Assembly (NCBI GenBank): GCA_022539475.1
Contig: VCMS01000153.1
Coordinates: 79,898 to 143,897, forward strand
Direction: 5' to 3'
From: Gracilaria domingensis
Lineage: Eukaryota; Rhodophyta; Florideophyceae; Gracilariales; Gracilariaceae
Length of the DNA: 64,000 bases
In this document: piece after piece, positions 32,941-42,000 of the stretch
How the letters are laid out: each line of letters opens with the position of its first letter
How positions within the stretch are numbered: position 1 is the stretch's first letter
Notes under the pieces: model-generated
The model's input: only the letters and a program-made list of their open reading frames with translations
The model's database searches: none
Told to the model about the DNA's origin: nothing
Program-made: the position numbers and the translations under genes

Positions 32941-34944
32941 TGCTCGCTTATTGAATATTATGGGCATCGATCGGTCTAACCATTGGAGTCGAAAGCTTAG
33001 CGCTCACTACGCAGGGACTCATTATTTCCTTGACTGCAGTTGGAAATTTCCATGAACAATGGTAACCGGCAGTGATTGTCACGAAAAGAAGTGGGGAACG
33101 CCATTTCTATGGCCTGAATGTCGACGTTAACCTTGGACGGATTTCTGCAAGCAAGTGCTACGAAATTCAGATAAAGAAGATCCACGTCCATGGAAGGAGG
33201 ACACTTTTCGAGATACGGTCGATTACGCCAGACGAACAGGCCCAACTCTTGGAAACAATTGTACCTTTTCACACTACTAGAAATAAAGTACTATTCTTGC
33301 CATCGAAAAGACAAGCATCCAGGCGGAATTCTGACCAGCAAAATACCATGTGACGACAGTGCAGTTGTTCTTCGAAGAACTCCATGCCTATCGCAGAGTG
33401 GCAAAAGCACACAGAGACAATAAGGAGCGGAACCGCGAACGCCGCTATCGAATTTGGTTATCATTCTTTGCAAGAAAGTTGTTTCAAAAGGTGGATTACC
33501 TCCCACACCTTCCACAGTCTCTTCGACGTCCTGCCAAGCCCCAATACGTCCGAAAGAATTGTCTTCAGAATCAAGGCTACAATATGCTGAAAGTACTCTG
33601 CTTTCGTTCAGACAATCAGTGAAAAGCTCCACTGTAATCGATGATGTCAGCACCCAAAGAGAGTAAAGCAACGGTGTCACGGTTCGTGAGTCTCTACGCG
33701 TTCTTGACGAAAACTTTCTACACATCATCTTGCAAAGCGTCTGTAAAAAAAGAGGATCTCTGCAGCCGGGTATAAATTCAATTTCAAAGACGGAATTGGT
33801 ATTACACTTCTCTGATGAATTACTTCGTTTGCGTTGTCATTGCTTCTGTTGTGAATAGCACATTTCTGATGCTGACCAAACCTCCAGTACAATCGCTTTG
33901 CAATATCCGCCTTGAGCACCATTTTCTTCTTGTGAGAGTTCGGGATGCATTCGCTTCCATGCACAGAAATTACGTAGGCAGTACAGTATCTACCAGCACA
34001 AAACGCGTTCTTGAGTTTAAGCAAAGATATACTGTAGCCGGGTACTTGAGGTACCGTCTGACAATATTTCGATTGGTCTACGTGGCAAAAGCGAGATATG
34101 TAGGTCTTCCTGGCTAATACAGAACTACATCCACCCCAGCTCGTCAATAATCCATATCTGTATGTCCCAAGATCCGTCGAAGACGCCGCAGTAGTGCCAA
34201 TAATCCTTAGAGTAGTTTGCGGCAAGCCCCGTTAGCTTCAAATTCAATATGAAAGCTTTTCTGACTTAATAGCCGTCTTGTAAAGCTCTTGCGATCGCCG
34301 TTAGGTTCATATGGTCTCCGACCAAATAAGAAGTCGTTGAGGGTGCGTAGGGTACAATTAAATCGGAGAGGAGACACGTCAAGTCGAGATCGGACAGTTC
34401 GCAAATTGTGGGGACCCTTCCGTGGCGGTTTATGTCGAAGGTAACGGCTTAATGAGGTAAAGGCAATAAGAGTCTTAAGACACACAACGGAATGTGCATC
34501 CAATCCTCAAAAAACCGCATTTACCAAATCTGCCTCAAATCTGGTCGTTTTTTACAGACTGAACTGTGTCAGCGACGGGGTGACTGCTTCGCGGTCTGTT
34601 GATGGGACTGGAGCTGCTTTTGATTAAGCTTTTTGACCGTTTTAGCAGATTTGAGATTGAGATTCCAAGGACGTTTGGTTTGGCAAAACATGGACTTGGA
34701 AATTTTATATGATAGTTTTTGTTCAACTTTGGATCTATGGTTTTTGTAAGTGAGCCTGTTTTGCCCTTCTCTCGTAAAGACATCATATCTGTTCTGTTTC
34801 GTTGCCGTTTTGCTTCGTTCAAAGCTTGTGTAGTGGGGAAGATATCGTGCTTTCTGGTAGTGTGCCACGATGTACCAGAAAGAAAGGAACGTGGGAATGA
34901 GAGGGATTTTCAGCTTCTGTTCAAGTGTTGAGCCCACCCCCCTG
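32941..34944. other. Right arm of pogo-2, no gene recognised
   Basis: About 2 kb up to the terminal repeat. Short open frames occur on both strands (longest about 165 codons, minus, 33725-34225) but show no family motif. It could hold a decayed gene or untranslated element sequence. Confidence 0.4.
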
Positions 34945-34946
34945 TA

Positions 34947-35003
34947 CTCACTCGCCGTCGTCGTGTGCTTATGTACTTGTATTCACTGTAATGCTGTTTG
35001 ACA
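34947..35003 (-). repeat. Copia 5' LTR, outer fragment
   Basis: CTCACTCGCCGTCGTCGTGT and following bases match 10894-10949 with two differences. It begins right after the pogo-2 TA duplication and ends at the copia boundary, followed by CACCC at 35004-35008. Confidence 0.85.
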
Positions 35004-35213
35004 CACCCAGTGCATCGTCTACGAAAAGTTGTTTCGTAACTTTGCGGAACTCTGGGAACCGCTTTTCGTAACTACGACGCAGTTTTGTACCACGTGTCAC
35101 ATGTTCAACGTGGCTACGACAAACGCTACGGAATTCGTACTGCGTAACTGCTCTTTTGTCAAGACAGGTGTCACAAGACAGGTACATGGTGCAAACGTGT
35201 ATAGCGTGCGCAT

Positions 35214-37145
35214 CTAGCGCTTGCGCAGCCGCGAGTAGGCGCGCGAGCCGACGACGCCGGAGACGAGGTCGTGCACGCGGTGCTTGGGCGCCTGCTGCGG
35301 CTCGTCGCCGCCGCACGAGATGGCGGGGTTGTGCGCGTCGTACGGCGGGCCGACCAGCCGCGGCTGCGGCGGCGCGCGCTCGCCGGCCAGCACGCGGTCG
35401 CGCCCGGCGCGCACCACGGCCAGCAGCTTGTCGATGGTGTCGGTGGTGATGTTGACGTTCATGGGGAACGCCTTGAGCGCGTACACCACCGCGTCGCCCG
35501 ACATGTCGTCGCTGTAGTCGGTGGTGCGGAAGCCCGACGTGTAGCTGGTGTACGCGCCGAACAGCCCGTCCACCTGCTCGCCCGAGCGGAACCACGCCCA
35601 CAGCACGTCCGCCACCTGCTGCTGCAGCTCGTTGTTGCGCTGCAGCTCCGGCAGCGCCGCCGGCTGCGACAGCTCGCGCTCGAACTGCGCCGCCGCGTCC
35701 ACGTGCGGCTCGTACACGCGCAGCAGCGTCACGAAGCCGTTGTCCGTCTCGTTCACGCACACCATCGACGGCTCGTCCTCCAGCAGCTCGCGCAGGTACG
35801 CCTGGATCTCCAGGATGCCGCCCAGCACGGAGCGGAAGCCCGACATGCCAAAGTAGCGCAGCGTCGCCCACCCCGCCAGCGCGTACGACGCCGAGCGCGA
35901 CACCTCCAGCGTGTACAGCCCCGGGTTGTACGCCGTGCGCTCCTGCAGGTACGCCGAGCCGGGGCGCGTCATCATGGCGCGGAAGTGGTTCAGCTGCTTC
36001 ATCGCGAACATCGAGCAGTTGTACGTGCACCAGCCCGTCTTGTGAAAGTCGATGCCCACCGCGTCCGCATACCGCACGTTCTTCATGCGCTCGTAGTTCC
36101 ACTTGAGCCGCGGCAGCACGTCGTCGTCAAACTGCAGCGGGTTGGCCGAGAAGTCGTACCCCTTGAAGAACAGCCACGACCAGCCGATCACCGCGTCGCA
36201 GTAGATGAACGGCTTGCCGAAACCGTCCGGGTTGGGGTACTTTTGCACCAGCTCGTACACCTTCTTCACGGGGTCCACCGCGAACGCGTCCGTCGTGCCC
36301 ATCGTGCAGATCACCGAGATCACCGGGATGCCCTTCTTCTGGCAGTCCTGCAGCACCTCCTCCAGATGCTCCACGTCCATCTCGTTGGTGTCGTCGTCCG
36401 TCTCAATGTCGATGATGTTGTTCATGCCCAGTCCGCACCAGTCGGTCGCGTTCATCTTCGCGTAGTGCCCCTGCTGCGACGTCAGCAGCACGCCGTCCGT
36501 GCGAATGCCCGTGCAGCGCGACTGCACGCCGAGCACCTGCGTCAGCGCGTACTTCATGCCGTACAGATAGCAGCCCGAGCCGCCGTACGTGTAGATGCCG
36601 CCGGCCTCGGAGGTGTCCCACCCGATCAGGTCGGCAATCATGGCCGCCGACTCCATTTCCGCCTTCTCCACGTTCCACGAGTACTCGCCCTCAATGATGT
36701 TCGGGCTGAAGATGTTCGTCAGCGTCGCCGCAATGATGGACGCCTTGTTGGCCGGTGGGATCACGTTGGGCATAGTGAACGGGTGGCTCCAGTGCGGCAT
36801 GCCGTTGAACAGCTCCACGCAGTCTTGCACCACGTCGTCAAGCGGCATGGGGTGCTCCTCCATGCGCGCCTCCGTCACGTCCGTGTAGTCGGGGATGGAC
36901 GGGTCGTCGCCAATGTACGGCGGCCCGTCGCGCGCCGGCTTGAGCGTGTTGAGCAGGCGCACCGACTCGCCCACCTCGATGGCAAACTTGTCCAGATGCG
37001 TCGAGAAGTAGGTCGGGAAGCTGTTCTGCATCGACGTACGGATGCGCAGCCATTGCGGCGCCTTGCGCCCGGGGCGCCCGTCCTTGCGGAACAGGCTCTT
37101 CAGCTTTCCCTTCGTCTGGCCCATTTTCACGTGGTTGGTGGACAT
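35214..37145 (-). CDS. Group II PLP-dependent decarboxylase
   Basis: A 643-residue intact protein. Group II decarboxylases use pyridoxal phosphate to remove the carboxyl group of an amino acid (glutamate, aspartate, aromatic acids and others); the substrate cannot be told here. Landmarks are a GGSGCYLYGMKYAL block (residues 188-201), QQGHYAK with the ring-stacking His227, YCDAVIGW with Asp317 that contacts the pyridine nitrogen, and DFHKTGW with the Schiff-base Lys369. ATG 37145 is chosen because it lies about 95 bases downstream of a TATA box; upstream codons lack protein character. There is no intron. The gene is extremely GC-rich at third positions, unlike its neighbours, which suggests high expression or a different origin. 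No targeting signal is evident, so a cytosolic enzyme is likely. Confidence 0.9.
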   Translation of the reverse strand: MSTNHVKMGQTKGKLKSLFRKDGRPGRKAPQWLRIRTSMQNSFPTYFSTHLDKFAIEVGESVRLLNTLKPARDGPPYIGDDPSIPDYTDVTEARMEEHPMPLDDVVQDCVELFNGMPHWSHPFTMPNVIPPANKASIIAATLTNIFSPNIIEGEYSWNVEKAEMESAAMIADLIGWDTSEAGGIYTYGGSGCYLYGMKYALTQVLGVQSRCTGIRTDGVLLTSQQGHYAKMNATDWCGLGMNNIIDIETDDDTNEMDVEHLEEVLQDCQKKGIPVISVICTMGTTDAFAVDPVKKVYELVQKYPNPDGFGKPFIYCDAVIGWSWLFFKGYDFSANPLQFDDDVLPRLKWNYERMKNVRYADAVGIDFHKTGWCTYNCSMFAMKQLNHFRAMMTRPGSAYLQERTAYNPGLYTLEVSRSASYALAGWATLRYFGMSGFRSVLGGILEIQAYLRELLEDEPSMVCVNETDNGFVTLLRVYEPHVDAAAQFERELSQPAALPELQRNNELQQQVADVLWAWFRSGEQVDGLFGAYTSYTSGFRTTDYSDDMSGDAVVYALKAFPMNVNITTDTIDKLLAVVRAGRDRVLAGERAPPQPRLVGPPYDAHNPAISCGGDEPQQAPKHRVHDLVSGVVGSRAYSRLRKR

Positions 37146-37239
37146 TGTGTGCGGCGGCTGGTGAGACTGTCGCGCGGCGCGGAGCTGGAGAACGGTGCTG
37201 CTGGTGGGCAACTGCCTCACGTGGTTGCGACGGGCGCCG

Positions 37240-37246
37240 TTTTATA
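37240..37246 (-). promoter_or_regulatory. TATA box of the decarboxylase gene
   Basis: Minus-strand TATAAAA within GCGTATAAAACGGCG, 95 bases upstream of the ATG, in otherwise GC-rich sequence. Position and match fit a core promoter. Confidence 0.7.
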
Positions 37247-37329
37247 CGCGGGCAGCGGCCGGTGGCGGGTCGGCCAGACTTGCGCATCCTTGAGCGGTGC
37301 GTTGCTTCCAGGCGCAGATTGAGCTCAAG

Positions 37330-39300
37330 CGCGCCGTCGGAAGCAAACGGAGTTTGAACGGAGATTCAGGTCAGTTCAACGCGCATTGCATCCGAGTCTA
37401 CACACGTGCATGAATCTCGCATCCCTGCCTACACAAGTGTGCCTGTGCTTGCGTGCACTAGGGAAGCAACGTCAGTTGCGGACAGTTACCTGCCCCCTAA
37501 TTTGCTTCCACGCGCGCGCGATGAACGACATACATGATACGATACAACTTCTGGATGCATCCATCTGTTTTGTTGGGCCTGCCAATGCCACGATTGTGTG
37601 ACGCGGGCTACTATACCCTTGTGTATCGGCGTCAACTCTAGATGGAATCCACTTGTACGAATGCAACGATGTCACCCGCTTGTCGTTCGCTGAAACCAAA
37701 CCTTGCCCCTTGGCTTGCCCGACTGTCTGGCACCGAGAAGGGCAAATGGGTAGGCTTTTCCGTGTCCTATCTAAGATCTACATAAAATTGAACGAATATC
37801 AACTTTTTCCTACCTTGCTGGTCTGCTCCACTCAATCTCGACAGATTTTGGGCAAAACAAAAAGCATAATCGATGTTTTTTGTGTGTGTTGCATTGCTGG
37901 TACAAGGCTAGCCACCACGTTTCAGGTTGCCTGCAGGCGCATTGAGCTCCAGCAATGCAACCCCCGCGAAAAGATGGATGTTTGATTGTTTTTTTGTAAC
38001 AAGCGTACACGGAAGACGTCAAAACGCCTTTCCCTCGAACCCATTCCATAAATATCCGTATATGGAGCGTTCATGATGACCAGATCTCTTCAGAGATCTT
38101 TGTTTCAATCTCTTCGTCATGTACGCGACAAGTCCTCTGGCCTGTCAAACTGTTTTAGCATTTTCTCCATCATCGGTTAAATTTAACCGTAGCCACCAAC
38201 GAGGGTGGATGTCACAGCTCTTCACAAATCCTAACGGCTTTACGTGGACTCCTATCAGTCAGGCTAATGGCTAATTTTCCATTGTTTTGGCTTCGCGTTG
38301 GGCAATGCCTATCAGCTCTACCAAGGGTGCGCGAAAAAACATAACAATTACATCTTTTACTGCACTCAAGCACTCAAGTGGTGTGTAATAAACTGATCGG
38401 TCCTTGGTTATCGCATTGGAACAGTGCTGAAAACCAAATCGGGGCAGCATTGGACGCGAATCAAGAATTCTAGTTATATCTTGATGAGTTTGATGTGCAC
38501 AGATTTAGTTGTACGCATCACGTGCGCATACCGCGGATTCTATTGCTGGCGTGCGGTTGATTCGCTGTCCGTTGTCCAACCGTGTGCAATAAGCGCGTTC
38601 TATCAAAAGCCTCGTGCCATAACGGGTCACTCGACAGCAAAATCGGTCCCTCGCCTTCGGCTCGGGCCCAGTTTTTGCTGTCTCGTGCCCCGTTATCTGC
38701 ACTCGGCTGTTGATATAACTCATACGTATTGTGTGGCGATACTGTCACTTTTTGCCCCATGATGCGCCATCTCGAGTATCTGTGGACAGTATCTATCATT
38801 GCGCATTGTTCAGTGGATTCCCAAACCCTTAGGCTCTATCAATGGAGTTCGTACTGCGTTTCAGTAGTTACAGACCGGGGAGTCCTCCCAGATGACCGTC
38901 GCGAGACCCTCCAGAATTTGCTCCTTACACTTACGTTTATACGGAAGGTCGAACACTACGCGTAGTCGAAAAGAGGCATACTGTGCAGATTCTGATATGC
39001 AAATTTGTCTATATTACACTGATCCCACTAAATCAGAACCTTTGATTTCAAACAATCTGTTGCAACGAGTCGTCCCTGTTTCTACGTTTCGAAGGATAAA
39101 GTTTTGGTGGAGTTTAACTTGATGTGCTCCTGAATATTCTTCAAGCGTACAGAAAGTAGACTACCTTGGAAAGCCGTGCTATCGAGTTACAGACGACTTG
39201 CTCCTCTTCAACGATTTTTCAGCTCTCCATCTATCTCAAAGTCCTTATCAGACCTGAATCATTCTGTTCCACTCTTTCGGCTTCGAGGGCTTCTCTTTTC
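37330..39300. other. Intergenic; one long inverted repeat, no gene recognised
   Basis: No convincing gene. The notable feature is the imperfect inverted repeat at 38599-38718. Small overlapping frames on both strands at 38424-38799 mirror each other because of that repeat and are not called. Confidence 0.5.
38599..38718. repeat. Long imperfect inverted repeat (about 58-bp arms)
   Basis: The two arms, about 38599-38656 and 38660-38718, are inverted copies with scattered mismatches. The best parts are ATAACGGG with GACAGCAAAA on the left and the complements on the right, and an outer TATCAAxAGCC block. The loop centre is close to TTCGG at 38656-38660. Weaker complementarity may extend to about 38560 and 38750. 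Candidate hairpin RNA gene or MITE. Confidence 0.7.
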
Positions 39301-39316
39301 GGACGATGCGATCAAT

Positions 39317-39901
39317 ATGAAGATCTTACTTATTCTCCTCGCCGCCGTAACGATTGTTGGCTCAAGCGTTCCAATCACTCACCAAGTCAATCCCACGGAG
39401 GTGCTTGAAGCAGTATCGCCTTCTCTGTTTTCTTCGTCGCCGATCGTGGCCACGATTTTCGAACTCTTGTTTCCCACAACACCTCCATCAACAGAGGCCG
39501 CTCCAGCAAGCTTCTCAGCCGATCCGGAGCCCATTTCAGCCAGCATTACTCCAATGACAACGCCGATTCCATTATCTTCTCCAGTTGTGGAGGATTCGGA
39601 TGAGATGGAAGATTCAGCCAGTCCAGAGTTGAGTATTGCTAGCTTTCCTGCCTCTTCCATCGCTGAAAGTATGGGAACCATCCCGCCAACCATGGCTCCT
39701 GCACCCATGTCGATGGCTCCAGCCATCGCTCCACCCATTACCTCGGTTAGTACTACGGAATCAGCAGTTTCTCCCGAGGGGGGAAGCATTACGACCACAT
39801 CTGGGACTATCACCTCTAGCGAGGGTCCGGGTGGTGAATTTTCCTTATCTGCGTCTTTTGGTAGCACCACAGTGGAAGGTCCGGGGACGTTTGTCGTATA
39901 A
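39317..39901 (+). CDS. Small secreted Ser/Thr/Pro-rich protein
   Basis: 194 residues from ATG 39317. Residues 1-17 (MKILLILLAAVTIVGSS) form a clear signal peptide. The mature part is rich in Ser, Thr, Pro and Ala, with acidic patches (EDSDEMEDSASPE) and a repeated Met-Ala-Pro segment (PTMAPAPMSMAPAIAPP), and ends GTFVV. There are few aromatic residues and no Cys, so it is probably a disordered, O-glycosylated wall or extracellular protein. The ATG is chosen for the signal peptide; an upstream open extension lacks protein character. An overlapping minus-strand frame is a shadow. No family recognised. Confidence 0.6.
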   Translation: MKILLILLAAVTIVGSSVPITHQVNPTEVLEAVSPSLFSSSPIVATIFELLFPTTPPSTEAAPASFSADPEPISASITPMTTPIPLSSPVVEDSDEMEDSASPELSIASFPASSIAESMGTIPPTMAPAPMSMAPAIAPPITSVSTTESAVSPEGGSITTTSGTITSSEGPGGEFSLSASFGSTTVEGPGTFVV

Positions 39902-40467
39902 GAATGCAGTTTCGTATTCTCTCGGGTCTCAAGCGCTGAGTGGTCTGTGTTTACAAAGCTGAGTATGCTAGCTTATTTTGCAGCTCTCCTTGGACCAAGT
40001 CATGCTCTCATGTTTGAATAAAGTGTTCTTCGGAAACATGATGTTATTCCTCGAATCGTTTCAGGCATTGAGTCGCAGAGCTCATATGGCGTCAAAATCA
40101 TATGAGCACTGTCACCCCAAAAACGAGCATGTTACATGTACTGTGGAGGCGCCAAAACACTTTTTCTGCGCCTGTTGACCACTGTTGACAAACAGCCACT
40201 TGAAAAACGGTCTCGAGCGAAATCCACAATGCCCCGGAATCCCCCAGGTCTCTGAACTTCGACAATTCTGGTACATGGGTCACAACCCAGTCAATCCCCT
40301 TAACACGCCGAGCACAGGAAACGACGCGCATGGAGAGTATACTATGAAAGTAACCCAATAATTTATTTTGCTCAAAGAGCGATGTGACCGAGGGCTAAAT
40401 AGTTTCTCTATTCAGTTTATAGTTCACAACGATTGCAGCAACAAAAAATGTATGCCATCAGGTGGGC

Positions 40468-40845
40468 TTATCTACCGGCGTCACCACCAATACCTATGCC
40501 TGCAACTGTACCAGAAGCCATCACCGTGCTATCTGTACCTCCGAAGAAGAGACCACTACCCGGCGAAACTCCGCCGACGAATGTCGAATCATCACCGAGC
40601 GTGAGAAGGAGCCCAGTTCCGGTGCCGTCGCCACCCACAGAGACGCCTGCACCAGGTTCATCCGTACCGGCAGGTTCTCCATCATCGTCACCTCCTCCCA
40701 AGAGGGCTGCTAAAAGAGCACCCAAATCAAACTGCCTGTCAGCTGCTGCTGCGAGGGTGACTTCATTGCTCCCTTTGCCCATAGGTGAGGCGGAGATCGC
40801 GAGAACGGAGAGAGATAGAATGAGAACGAAGAACTTCATGTTCAT
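40468..40845 (-). CDS. Small secreted Gly/Asp-rich protein
   Basis: 125 residues from ATG 40845 (a second ATG lies two codons later). MNMKFFVLILSLSVLAISAS is a signal peptide. The mature part has LGALLAALLGGGDDDGEP followed by Gly/Thr/Asp-rich sequence without Cys. A TATA box lies 123 bases upstream, supporting this strand over the overlapping plus-strand frame. It faces the secreted protein at 39317; both may be extracellular matrix or wall components. No family recognised. Confidence 0.6.
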   Translation of the reverse strand: MNMKFFVLILSLSVLAISASPMGKGSNEVTLAAAADRQFDLGALLAALLGGGDDDGEPAGTDEPGAGVSVGGDGTGTGLLLTLGDDSTFVGGVSPGSGLFFGGTDSTVMASGTVAGIGIGGDAGR

Positions 40846-40967
40846 GTTGTCTGTCGGGCGTAACGAGTATAACGTTTCCAAGCACAGAAATTCGGGTACT
40901 GTCGACCAGTGTTTAGACGGGTTGAGATGCTTCGAAGGAGAGGAAGCAATACGAATTCTGACGCCGC

Positions 40968-40974
40968 TTTTATA
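40968..40974 (-). promoter_or_regulatory. TATA box of the Gly/Asp-rich secreted protein gene
   Basis: Minus-strand TATAAAA in CTATAAAAGCGGCG, 123 bases upstream of the ATG; a good core-promoter match in a suitable position. Confidence 0.6.
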
Positions 40975-41565
40975 GAGAGAGGAGAAGGTCTCTATTCGTC
41001 CCCACCTCCTTTCTGCAGGACCTGAGTATCCTCCAATTGGGTTCGATGGAGAAATAGCTCGCAATATTGTGTTCGACACTTGTGTGGCCATCACCCCGAT
41101 AAACGTACAATACAGCAGAACTGCAATACAGGTTCCATATCTTGCACGTTACAATGCAACCAAAACGGCTGATGGAGGCCACAAGCGCCTCTATTTCGCT
41201 TTTTATGGAGCGAACCGAATCTGTCCTCTTCATGTACAATCTAAGTTATAAACTGAAGGACGATAATTTAGAGATAGCAAATTTGCGGTCCGTTCCTTTC
41301 TCAGCTTAACCACTGATATTCATCTCATCGTAGAAAGGCCTTCAGTGCAAGGCGTTTGTAGTAATAATCTGGGTTTGCCGCGCACCGAAAGACGCATGGT
41401 CTGACCGAGATGGTGAATGGCCGAGCTCTCTTGACAAGGTTTCTCCGATAAAAGAGTACTCAAGACAGCGCGATTGGGGGAAATCAAGAGGTGAGATGAG
41501 ACAAAAGGATAAATGGCGGTAAGTGGGTCACAAAATTCGTGTTCGGGGTTGTGACTCATTAAACG

Positions 41566-41646
41566 TATAAACATGTCCGAGGGGGTTTGAAAAGGTGCGT
41601 TGCTGGAACAGCGACGTACCCCGCGCCGCCCTCGGACATGTTTATA
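41566..41646. ncRNA. 81-nt near-perfect hairpin, candidate structured RNA
   Basis: TATAAACATGTCCGAGGG at 41566-41583 is exactly complementary to 41629-41646. Inside, GGTGCGTTGCTG and CAGCGACGTACC form a second stem around a GAA loop, with two G-U pairs if read as RNA. Two stacked stems with a tiny loop resemble a small-RNA precursor, but a foldback element or terminator is equally possible. No neighbouring gene clearly owns it. Confidence 0.5.
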
Positions 41647-41855
41647 AACAACGATTCTGAATCTGACCTGAAACTGATGGCCACGACGTTTCGTGCTTTC
41701 AACGTAAGTTGTGTGATACTGCACCATGCGTGACTGACAGGACCAACCTGTTATTGCCACCTGGTTGACGAGCTTTCGCCCGGAAGAGTTTTAATGTTTC
41801 CGTATGAGAAGGGTGACGGAATCGGACCGGGATCCCGTCGTGCATTTCAGGATTT

Positions 41856-41909
41856 CTTGTGAGTTCACAAGACTGACTTCGAGGTCTTCATTGTGAAGAT
41901 CTCGAAGTC
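41856..41909. repeat. Two adjacent palindromes
   Basis: CTTGTGAGTTCACAAG (around 41857-41872) is a perfect inverted repeat with a 2-base centre. GACTTCGAGGTCTTCA at 41875-41890 pairs with 41894-41909 across a 3-base loop, with one mismatch. They abut each other directly. Confidence 0.65.
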
Positions 41910-42000
41910 TGCTTTACTCTACTGTATTGCTTAAAGCTACCTCCAGATAGTTCTACAAGAATTAAAGACCTGTACATCTTAAGTGTGGAAGATGTCTATA

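Larger units (their letters stand above)
23994..34944 (+). mobile_element. Large pogo-type unit (pogo-2) with cargo gene
   Basis: The left end reads CAGTAGGGCAGGCTCA at 23994 and the right end, reversed, CAGGGGGGTGGGCTCA at 34944; pogo/Tigger ends typically begin CAG. TA flanks both ends (23992-23993, 34945-34946). Deleting the unit with one TA restores the copia LTR as found at 10864. The unit is 10.95 kb, far longer than normal pogo elements of 2-3 kb. It contains a pogo-type transposase (24659-26593) and then a roughly 6-kb giant cargo gene. Whether the cargo was captured or is a separate nested element is open; I found no internal second set of ends. Confidence 0.75.
10864..35003 (-). mobile_element. 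Ty1/copia element with three nested DNA transposons
   Basis: The outer limits are set by identical 5-bp target duplications CACCC at 10859-10863 and 35004-35008 and by short LTRs. The left (3') LTR is intact at 10864-10991. The right (5') LTR is split into 18261-18289 and 34947-35003 by two later transposons. Internal coding order on the minus strand is gag, protease, integrase, RT, RNase H, the copia order. Removing pogo-1 (15339-18253), Harbinger (18290-23990) and pogo-2 (23994-34944), each with one copy of its target duplication, rejoins the LTR exactly as in the left copy. Confidence 0.85.

Noticed and set aside
35271-37322. A 683-codon plus-strand frame rich in Arg, His and Val
   Set aside because: It is the antisense of the GC-rich decarboxylase; biased third positions keep it open. 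It has no domain.
38424-38799. Two overlapping frames of about 110 and 93 codons
   Set aside because: They mirror each other across the inverted repeat at 38599-38718 and show no start or promoter context.
40433-40975. A 180-codon plus-strand frame rich in Pro and Ser
   Set aside because: The opposite strand has a signal peptide and a TATA box, so the plus frame is a shadow of the Gly/Asp-rich protein.
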